From Rhizophagus sp. LPA8_4_AMF (lineage: Eukaryota; Glomeromycota; Glomeromycetes; Glomerales; Glomeraceae): a stretch of DNA of 64,000 nucleotides. Position numbers and translations under genes: made by a program. The DNA lies in assembly GCA_021464525.1 (NCBI GenBank), contig JADRCO010000027.1:1-64000 (forward strand). The letters are read 5' to 3'. The notes under the pieces were generated by a model, which saw only the letters and a list, made by a program, of their open reading frames with translations, searched no databases and was not told where the DNA came from. Shown here in pieces: positions 52,468 to 61,847 of the stretch; positions within the stretch are counted from its first letter, which is position 1, and the number at the start of each line of letters is the position of its first letter.

Positions 52468-54524
52468 TTAACTAAAGCTGATTATCTCTCTACCTTCATA
52501 TGGTATGGAGAAATATTAATTTGCATTCATGTAAATTGTAAATAATGGTTGTGTAATAAATATTACGTATAAATTATATAAAAATATTTCTTGTAAACGA
52601 AATACAATCTTTTGTTGTAATATGCCTTGGCAAAGTTGCCCAGTCTATAATAACAGATAATTTGTTATATTGTTTTCATTTACAAGAAAGTACGTCATAC
52701 CGTATACTTTCGAAATTAAGCACTAATCAACAATGAAAAAAATGGGCTAATTATGTTTGTCCTGAGAGTGCCTAATTTTAGAATTATACGATAAATTCTC
52801 GTTATGTAATTATAAACTCATTTATATCATAAAATGACACAAACTCACTCTGTGATTTTAAGTATTTAGTTTGCCTCAAAAAATTTTCAAGAGAACGTTA
52901 GCTAATTATCTAGGAATTGATAATTATAGTTTGCGATCAACATATTTATCCGAACATGCACTGACGAAACTTTCTAATCGCGTGTCTCACAAAAATCACA
53001 TGAATGAACCCAACGAACAGTCTCCAGAATTAATCAATTTCGGCCAGAATTACGCCTCAAATTTGGACGTAAATAATAAAATTTTAAAAATAATTAACTT
53101 GAATGCGTTGGCTGGGGTTAGTTCGAATAAAAAATAATGTCCTTGAACTTATTGTATATACCGAAAGCGAAAGAGTTTCGGGAAGATTCGGTTTCGTTAC
53201 CTATGTATATATCAGGCATCCATGTTTTCTGGGACATAGACTGATGGTATTATGTTGATTATAAAGATAGAATTCTTTGAATTTTCCTTAAGTATTTTGT
53301 TTTATTTGATCGAACACGAATATTTTTTTTTAATCCTAGGTGCGTAGATTATTAAAGGATACTGTGATGATGTGAACATTAAAAGTTATTGTCGATTTGA
53401 GAGAAGAAAAGCATCTGACGCGAATAATTACTGTATTACTTTTTTGAATGTTCTGTGTAATCAAATTTATAATAATTTGAAAACATTGTTGTATTTAAGT
53501 CACGAGCGGGATATATAATGAGCAAACAAGTAAGATAATTCGGTAAAATATGGCTTGGGTACGAGGTGAATTTCGTGTAATATTATTATGATGGAGTTCT
53601 CAATTCCATAAAAAGATTTTTTTTCTTCAAGGTCATTTTGTTTCAGATAATGAATGAATACATTGTGTACGTGATAAAATAATAATGTTGTGTAACATTG
53701 CAAATTACGGATAAATTACTCAAAGGGTTGAAAAAAAATTAATCGTTATAGTCGTTATAATTAAATTAGTGAAACGTTGACATTTCGATATGAAACTCAA
53801 TGAATTGCTAGATTCGGTAATCATAATCTAGTAATATGTCAATTTCAATTCGCTGCCGTTATGTTTTTTTTTATTTGTAATCTGTTTTGCACATTTCTCG
53901 ATTTTTTTCTTTTTTTTATATATAACTACTTTTAAATATTCGGGCCCTTGATGCCTAGAACTATTGGTCACCTTTGTTAATATTAAATTGGTTAGTTTAA
54001 ATTTCGATTATTTTGTGTCATGATCAAAATACCACAGAAAAAGTAAATTATATGAAAGGTTCGGTTATTAAAACGTATCATTCAAGTTGGACAGTTATAA
54101 ATGAGAGCAATAAAAAATTCTTTATCGATTATTTTTAAGAAATAATTTACCAAATAAAACTCCGATACTGCCTTGCGACATTTAATTGGTAGGAATGTTA
54201 GTATTTATTTCGTCACTAATTTATTGTTTAATCAATATAAATTTTGCGGAGCTAACTCCGTAAATAAATTAATTCAATTTATTCCTTGTTTACTTTTATT
54301 AATTATCTAATTCATTTATCTATGTAACGATTAATTTATTGCCATATTGCACATAAATCAACAAAATTTCGTCTATAAAGACGCTGATTTCTAATTTACG
54401 AAAAAAAAAGAAAAATATTAAACATATAATTAAGAATATTTTCATTCTTATCTTCATTCGACAAAGATTAAATTTAATCCTACAAAATATTGGTGATATC
54501 AATCGCTCCACTTTCAAAGTCATC
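52468..54524. other. Intergenic region between F-box and secreted-protein genes
   Basis: AT-rich; contains the uncertain frame at 52870-53137. Homology to the upstream region of the second secreted-protein gene begins near 54313, where catttatctatgtaacgatt matches the sequence at about 57070. Confidence 0.45.
52870..53137 (+). CDS. Uncertain 88-codon frame, possibly an exon
   Basis: After a TATTTAG acceptor-like site the frame reads LPQKIFKRTLANYLGIDNYS then LRSTYLSEHALTKLSNRVSH and ends NALAGVSSNKK. Composition is balanced and protein-like, unlike other AT-derived frames here. There is no ATG at its start and no clear upstream exon, so it may be a last exon, a remnant or chance. Confidence 0.35.
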
Positions 54525-54863
54525 ATGAAGTTTATCTTAATGTTTATTCTCGTCATTGTAGCTTTCAGCACTTTTGCTGCAGCTACAGAGCCTCTGAATT
54601 GGAAAAGAGATGAACCGCGTATTTCTCCCGTTGAAAAAAGCTCATCTTTGGTAGCAAGAGCTGGTACTTGCCCATCTGGAACTTATGGATGTGCAGATAG
54701 CGAAGGGGGATGTTGCTCAATTGGTACAACTTGTTTACCTAACTTCAAATGCAGCGGTAGTGGAAAATCTACTAGTGGGGCGACATCTACTACAAATAGT
54801 GGGGTGGCTTCATCAGCAATCTCACTAATACTCTCAATTGTAACTTATTTGTATTTAGTTTAA
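54525..54863 (+). CDS. Small secreted six-cysteine protein with GPI-type tail
   Basis: Single exon, 112 residues. A signal peptide occupies residues 1-20 (MKFILMFILVIVAFSTFAAA). A short propeptide has dibasic NWKR and SSLVAR sites, suggesting Kex2-like trimming. The mature core has six cysteines, C49, C56, C63, C64, C70 and C76, in the spacing C-x6-C-x6-CC-x5-C-x5-C, with the GGCC centre found in many fungal cell-surface proteins. A Ser/Gly/Thr-rich spacer (SGSGKSTSGATSTTNSG) leads to a hydrophobic C-terminal tail (ISLILSIVTYLYLV), the classical GPI-anchor signal. It is probably displayed on the plasma membrane or wall. Effector-like roles are possible but unproven. Paralogue of the gene at 57257. 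Confidence 0.87.
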   Translation: MKFILMFILVIVAFSTFAAATEPLNWKRDEPRISPVEKSSSLVARAGTCPSGTYGCADSEGGCCSIGTTCLPNFKCSGSGKSTSGATSTTNSGVASSAISLILSIVTYLYLV

Positions 54864-55950
54864 CTAATAATATTTATGGATTTTATGCTGTAGAATTTTT
54901 TTTTTTTTGAAATTTTTTAATTATTACTATTTACTTATTGTCCTATAAATTTTCAAATATAATATTTTATCACATTTTATATATTTTAATGTTATAATAA
55001 ATTTTGTTAATCATTATACGTCGACTATATAATTGGTTTATGTCTCAGTATCAGAATAACTTTTGCAGTTACGCTACCACTCATTTTATTTTTTTTTTAC
55101 AAGTTAAACATAAATTTGTATCTTATACATCCTAACAACTTAATATCGGTTTACACTTGTTATCTCCATTCGCATTCGTAAATAAAAATAGTTCGCGCCC
55201 GTTAAGAATAAAATACAGCTTATAGTAAAATTAAAAAAAGATCATGATTGATTATCGATCTACTGTATATAAAAGAGAAAAAGTCACTTCCTTTCCTTTC
55301 GGATTATCCAATTGCATTAAAGAGATGTGTATAATAAATAATTATCCAATTTATTGTTTGTGAAACTTTGTCCGATTTGTCCGAGCGGACTATATTTTCC
55401 GTATTCGTAAGTAATCCTCATAAGGTTGAAAATACAAATTAAAAATTTTCTTTCGAGAGAATCAGCTTGATGTTGCAGATCTGTTGTTATTTCTCATTTT
55501 AATTAACAAAATTAAGTTAGGACATTTTAAGTAATTTGAATAATAACTCTACCTAAACTATTTTGTAAAAATTGATCAACATAGGATCCCGTTCAAATTC
55601 TTTTTATTTTGTAACAAAATTTTTTTTTTTTTTTTTCTCATTTGGAAACAATAATTATTTCGTACAAATATTCTATTTATGAGAACATTTGATTATCATA
55701 GATCTCAGAATATTTAAATCCGTAATCCGCCGAGATCATACAAACATTATAAGTGCTAAATAGTTTTCATCTTTACAGAAATCATGCATATAAACTAAAG
55801 AAAAATTAGTCATGCAGTAAATAACATCACGAAGAAGTTATTTATATTAAAGCTAACAAAAAATTTTAGAAAAGATTAAGAAAGTTACTACAAGCACTTT
55901 TTTAAAAGTTATCTTTATGATCGAACGAACTTTTTCTTGATTTGCGGTAT

Positions 55951-56137
55951 CCCTGTAAAAAAAGTCGATCCGTTTTTTATATTCCATCTTTTTTCCATAA
56001 AAGGCTCGTATTTCCGGAATTAGTAACCTTATATCACGGAATTTATCGAATTAGTTACATTTTTCCGTGAATGGATCCGTGAAAGGCTCATTTTTACGGA
56101 GTTTTTACAGAAATAACGGATAAAATTTTTTATAGGG
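55951..56137. mobile_element. 187-bp MITE with CCCTRTAAAA inverted ends, second copy
   Basis: Starts ccctgtaaaaaaagtcgatc and ends acggataaaattttttatag plus gg, the inverse of ccctataaaaaattttatcc. It is flanked by tat on both sides (55948-55950 and 56138-56140), a 3-bp target duplication. The right end tttttacagaaataacggat matches the element at 12194-12289 almost exactly, so both belong to one family; this copy has a longer centre with several ccg/cgg words. Confidence 0.78.
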
Positions 56138-56150
56138 TATCAAGAGGTAT

Positions 56151-56282
56151 CAGGACATTTCGCCGAAAGTCATTTCGCCGAAAAATAATCTCTGGCCTGA
56201 GTTACTCATAATGCTGCATAGTGTTGGCCTTATTTTCGGTGAAACGTCCTTTCGGTGAAATGGCTTTTGGCGAAATGTTCTG
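56151..56282. mobile_element. 132-bp MITE with CAGRACATTTCGCC inverted ends
   Basis: The left end reads caggacatttcgccgaaag then tcatttcgccgaaaa. The reverse complement of the right end reads cagaacatttcgccaaaag then ccatttcaccgaaag. The ATTTCGCCGAAA word therefore occurs twice per arm. The centre contains a second small palindrome (ggcctg...ttggcc). No target duplication could be fixed. No coding content. Confidence 0.65.
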
Positions 56283-56330
56283 TAACCGTATCAAGATAAT
56301 CTTATTTACGTAATTAGAATGATTTGAATG

Positions 56331-56958
56331 TAGAGCTGCGACCCGTCAGTATTCCTGGATCCGGATCATACCCAAATCAAAAATGTGTTGCCCGACTCCA
56401 AAACGGGTATTACCCGTTTACACCCGTTTATCTTTTTGTTAGATATGACCCGTATACCCAACTAGCCCAGCCGCACCGGCAATTTTTGTACAGTCACGGG
56501 ATTGATTTAATTCATCACATCGTCACTCCCCCATCCGAGTTTCACTGTTTATATTTATCTGAGGGACGTTTTTTTCGAGTAGGTAAAAATTTATTCGTCA
56601 CCCCATTATTCGTCACACCGTACTTTCGCGTGTTAGTGCATAATGCCGTAATGCGGCCCTGTGTGCAAAATTTTGCCGGTGCGGCTGGTGTAGTTAGTAT
56701 ACCCGCGTATTACCCGGAGGTAATACACTTTTTTGTACAACAAGTAAACTATATATATACTATACAATCTGATCCTAAGCCACTTCAGGCCGGGTGGGAA
56801 AATACTACCTTTGTTAAGTAAAAATGTATAACGTGATTTCTATTGTCCCTTGTTATTCATTAATTTACGAATGCACTTCGTAAAACTCGTACATTCGATA
56901 AAATACCCGAGTATACCCAGATTGTATCCGGGTAAACGGATAACGGGTCGCAGCTCTA
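56331..56958. mobile_element. 628-bp nonautonomous hAT-like element
   Basis: The first 16 bases tagagctgcgacccgt are perfectly inverted at the right end (acgggtcgcagctcta). The element is flanked by a perfect 8-bp duplication tttgaatg (56323-56330 and 56959-56966), the hallmark of the hAT superfamily. Both subterminal regions are crowded with acccg/cgggt words, as expected for transposase binding sites. The element is GC-richer than its surroundings. A 165-codon frame (56324-56821) begins inside the target duplication and encodes no recognisable domain, so it is probably fortuitous. No transposase is present; the perfect duplication suggests a fairly recent insertion. Confidence 0.85.
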
Positions 56959-57256
56959 TTTGAATGAGTATATTGTCTTCCTATTATTTCAATTTTCAAA
57001 TATTGCATCAACATTTAAGGAGGGATTTCATTGTGCTTTTTTCACAACAGGTTCTAAATGAAAGCTTTCATTTATCCATGTAACGATTAACAATTAATTT
57101 TAATTACTAACCTGTACAACTCAAATATCTATAAATACGTTCACTAATTACCGACATTCACAAAAACAAAAAAATAAATTCTTACTCTTCTTTCTATAAA
57201 ATTAAACCTACAAAAATTATTGATTATAATCTCTCAAACGCTTTCTCAAAATCACC

Positions 57257-57466
57257 ATGAAGTTTTTCTTAATGTTTGTTCTCGTTATTTTAGCTTTCAG
57301 CAATTTTGCTGCAGCAAGCTCACGTGTTAAACAATCTTCTAAAAACAAATCTTTGATGGCAAGGCAATTGGTTTGCGCAACCGGAACATATGCATGTTTA
57401 GATGATGAAGGGGGATGCTGCCCAAACAACTCGAAATGTTTACCTAACTACATGTGCAGCGCTTGA
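57257..57466 (+). CDS. Small secreted six-cysteine protein, soluble paralogue
   Basis: Single exon, 69 residues. The signal peptide (1-20, MKFFLMFVLVILAFSNFAAA) is nearly the same as in the gene at 54525, and a short basic propeptide ends in SLMAR. The core keeps the exact spacing C-x6-C-x6-CC-x5-C-x5-C (C40, C47, C54, C55, C61, C67). Instead of continuing into a Ser/Gly spacer and GPI tail, the frame stops two residues after the last cysteine. The mature product would be a free peptide of about 33 residues. Homology to the first gene extends upstream about 190 bp and downstream to a decayed tail at 57633-57670. Confidence 0.82.
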   Translation: MKFFLMFVLVILAFSNFAAASSRVKQSSKNKSLMARQLVCATGTYACLDDEGGCCPNNSKCLPNYMCSA

Positions 57467-57632
57467 ATAAACTACTTACGATCTAAAATATTTTGAATAA
57501 TTTTTTAAATAAAGAATTTAGGTAGTTTAAATTATATGTAAATATTATATAAATATAATAGAATTAAATAAATAACTTGAAGCTCTAATAATGGGGTAAT
57601 AATATTAGAATCGTCATCCACACGTCTCACAA

Positions 57633-57670
57633 GTACTCTCAATTGTATTAATTTATTTGTATTTAGTTTA
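57633..57670 (+). pseudogene. Relic of the GPI-tail coding end behind the short paralogue
   Basis: The sequence tactctcaattgta followed by ttatttgtatttagttta repeats, with a 3-bp difference, the end of the first paralogue's coding region (54830-54862). It lies about 170 bp after the stop of the second gene, in its 3' UTR, separated by an AT-rich insertion. Confidence 0.75.
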
Positions 57671-60600
57671 ATATTATATTGAGCTAGTTTTTAGGAATCT
57701 ATTGTCTCTTTTTATTTTTTATTATTATATCTTAGCTTATTTAATAAGATTATCTTGCCAATCAATAAAATATAATTGTGAGAAAATATATTTGCTTCTT
57801 TCTTAGTTATCTCCTGTTTACAATAAAATTAAAATACTAATATTTGTGAAATAAATCTTTTACCTTTCCGAGAACTTTTTCGTACTCAAAGATTTTTGAA
57901 AAGAGAAATGCACAGCTTTCGAACTATTAAGTATTGGATCTCAAAAAGATCATATAAATTTTTGCCAAAAATGCTTGATATGTGTGTTCTGCTAATTTAT
58001 GATTAGCTAAAATAGTAATCTTATAATTGAAACTTATGACAATTTCTAAATATGAATGCGAATATTGGCAGACGTTATAGTGTTACATTATGAGTAATCT
58101 GAAAATAATAAATATCTTAATCTATTATAATGGCATTTGACATTAGAACATGGACGATAAAAATACAAGGAGCCAAACAGAGTAATTATGAGATAAGATA
58201 ACAAGTGAGTATCGCAGTTTGGAGTTCGAAAGAACATTTTTAATTTGTAAGAATGTAATGATTTTTATTTATCGTTTGCCGTAGTATCAATTCATTTACT
58301 TGTGATGAAATGGACATTACATGTTTCAATGAGTTAAAGACAAGAAATTGTGTAATTCTTGGCAAGGGTTTGCTTAATTTCTAAAGGTTGTTATACAAGT
58401 CAAAATAAAGAAATTATACAATTAAGAAGAGAATTACGTACTTAAAGAGAATTATATCATTTACTTATACGATAAGGAGCACATCTCCGAAACGCCACGT
58501 GCTATCAAGAACGGTGGATGGTTCCATCGAATAATGATAGTAATTAGCAAGAAGGTCTTTAAAAACTTCAATCGAGTAGTTAGGCAAGGTGTTTATACCA
58601 TGATTTCATTATAACGGACTTACAGTACAATACTTATTTTACTATCTCGATATTGTACAGAAACAGTATCTTGCATCTATCACTTCAGCATAATACCGGC
58701 TGGCACTATCCAAAAATGAAAGATTTACAATATAATTCATTAGATTGGTTTTATGCTCTTGATTAACTGGATTAACTGGTTAACTATTTTCGACATATGC
58801 CGAAATTAAAGAATTCCTACGAAAAAGTATTATATATCACGAAATGATTATCGAACTTTTAAAATTTTGATCTTTCCTACTATTATAGTAAATTGTATAG
58901 TATGTATCCTTCTCGCAAGACTGATAAGCTAATCAGAGAACTATTATATGCATAAAATCATGACTTTCAAAAAATCGGACAAAAAAATTACAACACTTCG
59001 AATAATAAATTATTGTAATTTTCCGTATGTTTTCTGACGTTATTTGTATTATCGTGTGCAAGTTTATAAACACATCTGATTCTATAAAAAAAAAAAAATA
59101 ATAAAATTTTGATAATATTCCACCTTCAAAGTATTTAAAGAAACATATATAATCCGAGGTTACACATTAATCACGTGATTTGTAAATAACGGGGTAAACT
59201 GGGGATACGTTTTTTCTTCCATTTAAGATAATATCGCTATTATGAACCTATCTTTTAAATTTATAGAACATAAAATAATATTTCAAATAAGGTAGGAAAG
59301 TTTATATTACAATAATATAGGTCTATTAATTATATTAATAAAAAAAAAACCAAAATTACAACTTTTTTTATCGGCTGTCACTATAAAAAACTAATTTAAT
59401 CTCATCGATCATGATAATCTATAATATGATACTTTACATTATATTAAATATTATTGCTTTGTTCTTTTTCTATTATTTATCTCTACTTGTATGACAAAAC
59501 TATCATGGGAAAATTACATATTACACTATGGTAATTGTATCTATTTTTATGTTCATTTATAAATTAATGATATCATCATTTAGAATTTTGTCGGTTTACA
59601 AATAGAGAAGATTTCGAATTTTACCCAAAATATATATATTGCTTTTGTAGGCTTCGTTAAAATGGAAGTTGTGAAATCATATGTGATCCATATGATTTTC
59701 TCATACTCAATACATACGAGTTTGCATTACATAGACTAGTACTAAATATAATAGACTAATTACCTATTATTAGATTATATTTGTTTATTTGCAATTCGGG
59801 CGAACACTTCTTGTACGTGTAATATTTATCGTCACCGTATCTCCGAAATTATGAAAGGTAGAAACGCTTATCTCCCATTGTATAATAAAAAAACTGACTT
59901 TGAAAAATTTCTTTTTTTGAGAATTGTTTATGTTGCAGTTTCAACAAGTAAAGAACCTTGAATTAACTTGCAAACTAAAATATTACACAAGTTTTTACGC
60001 CTAATTTATAATATTCTTTAAATATCTACATTTTTATCTAACTTCTGCGCCTTGCCGATCATATCAAACTCCGAAACGCCTTTTTAATCAAAAATAGCAT
60101 GATTGAACGATTATATAATTGGGAAAATAAGTAGCGTTCAAAAGTTTAATCATTAAATTAGTTTAATTAAAGACAAAAAAAAATTTCCTTTAGGTACCAA
60201 TATTGGCTTAGTTGTAAATTTAATATATCGGGAATAAAAAAAAACTGGATTACTAAGAACATAAAGTTTATTTTTTTAGAATTTTTTCTATAAAGCAAAA
60301 ACTGATGAATATCTTAAATTTTACGGTAATGATAATCGTAATTTTAAAAAATTTAATAAATGCAGTTTATGCATGGATTATAATGTTAATTTGTTCAAGA
60401 AATGATATATACTTTACAATTTTTACACGGATTTTTTTTAAATATTTCACTCATGTAATCACCCTTAAAAATTTTGTGTGTATCTGTTGAAATTTTTAAA
60501 ATTTTAATCAGTTATTCAAAGTTCTGGCTAAAATTGAAATTTCGGCCGGAATTAATTTAGCGTTAGGCACTATTAATTCTTTTCATATATTTCTTAATAT

Positions 60601-61298
60601 ACTTATGCAGAAAAAGATACTGGGGAGAGAAGAAATCCTTAAGCATGCCGAAAGTTATTTTATTGTTTGTTTACTGCTGCTTTAAGAAATTTAAGAAATC
60701 TAACATTTATTATTTTGATCAAAAAAGACAAACAAATAAACGATCTCTATTATTTGCGGATCAATTTCAGTTAGTTAATACTGATCGGTTAAACTTTTCC
60801 CAAGCCGAGAGCAGAAGTAAAAAAATAATATATATATATATTTTTGTAACTAAACAAATTAAGTTAATGTAGTATATACAATATTATATTGCGATAAAGA
60901 TATTATCATAAAAATAAAAACATTAATTACTATAATTGTTTCATATATGACAAAGTGAAAAACTATGAATGTCTAATATTTATAAAAATTTTCCCTTAAT
61001 CCCATACATAATTTGATTTTCTGTTTATATTATCATGAGTTATGTTCACAACAAACAAACATCGCGTGATTCAATAAACAAGCAAGGGGAAGAGGCTTGG
61101 TTTGAAAAAAAAAAATAGCAGGAAGTGGCATAAAATTCTCATAATTTTTCATAGTATTTGAGAAGATTTAAATAATATAGAGTGTTGCTAATTATAATTA
61201 TGCTAATGGGTAAGTAATTAATATATAGAAATATAAATAATGAATGAAATAAATAAATGTACATTAATAGTGGTGATAGAGTATATAAAAAATATAAT
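57671..61298. other. AT-rich intergenic region
   Basis: No complete gene seen. It contains the fragment at 58465-58606 and short uncertain frames at 60305-60490 and 60645-60872, which I do not consider supported. Confidence 0.5.
58465..58606 (-). pseudogene. Short coding-like fragment, unidentified
   Basis: The minus-strand frame reads HGINTLPNYSIEVFKDLLAN then YYHYSMEPSTVLDSTWRFGD and ends VLLIV. It is well balanced and richer in GC than the surroundings. LPNYSIEVFKDLL recalls the end of a BTB core (LPxxSxEVFxxLL), but nothing else of a BTB domain is present. Probably a remnant. Confidence 0.3.
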
Positions 61299-61847
61299 TT
61301 AGGGAAAGGTTGAAGATCCTAAGCATCCGGCCGGTAGAATTAAAGTTTCAAGGCTATTATCATTATCACAAAAGTTCTCCACACCGTTAAAAAAATCATT
61401 TTCGAGAGGATTATTAGTAATTTGAGGTGTAGTTAATTGAGCGATTTGATCAATGGTACTAAGATTGTTTGTAAATCGGATATGATTTGCATTATTTGCA
61501 AGATTTTTAAATCGATCTCTTTGAGTAGATGTTAGCCTCCTTCTCCAAACATAAGTTGTTGCCAAATTAATTATATGTCGACTAAATAATCGATTATATA
61601 ATCTTAGTCGATTAGTCTGTAATAATTGTAATCGATGAGTCGTATAATTTTGTAATCGGTAAGTTCTATGTAATTGTAGCCTACGAGCTTCGCGTTTTAT
61701 ATTCTGTTTGATTAATCCTTTACCAGTTAGTCTTTTATCTCTTATAGTAGTCGCAAGTGTCTGGGCATTATTACTATAAGGAAGTTGATATATATTCCTA
61801 TAATCAATGAGGTTTAAAAAAATATTTAATTTCGATTGAACAGACAT
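61299..61847 (-). CDS. Arg/Leu repeat protein, lineage-specific, function unknown
   Basis: Single-exon frame of 182 residues starting MSVQSKLNIFLNLIDYRNIY. The central third is a degenerate repeat of the type (H/T/N)RLQL or YRLQN, for example at residues 57-91 (RLQLHRTYRLQ, HRLQLLQTNRLRLYNRL), so it is strongly basic and likely helical. This is followed by WRRRLTSTQRDRFKNLANNA and a mixed C-terminus ending in LPAGCLGSSTFP. There is no signal peptide or transmembrane segment. Coding character is good (an uninterrupted 182 codons in an AT-rich background, balanced C-terminus), but no family is recognised. Confidence 0.6.
   Translation of the reverse strand: MSVQSKLNIFLNLIDYRNIYQLPYSNNAQTLATTIRDKRLTGKGLIKQNIKREARRLQLHRTYRLQNYTTHRLQLLQTNRLRLYNRLFSRHIINLATTYVWRRRLTSTQRDRFKNLANNANHIRFTNNLSTIDQIAQLTTPQITNNPLENDFFNGVENFCDNDNSLETLILPAGCLGSSTFP

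Larger units (their letters stand above)
54864..57256. other. Spacer between the two secreted-protein paralogues, MITE cluster
   Basis: 2.4 kb holding three separate inverted-repeat elements within about 1 kb (55951-56137, 56151-56282, 56331-56958). The remainder is AT-rich. The last 190 bp are homologous to the region upstream of the first paralogue. Confidence 0.7.

Noticed and set aside
56324-56821. 165-codon frame as a gene
   Set aside because: It starts in the 8-bp target duplication and lies inside a nonautonomous hAT-like element; the translation has no recognisable domain and follows the acccg repeats.
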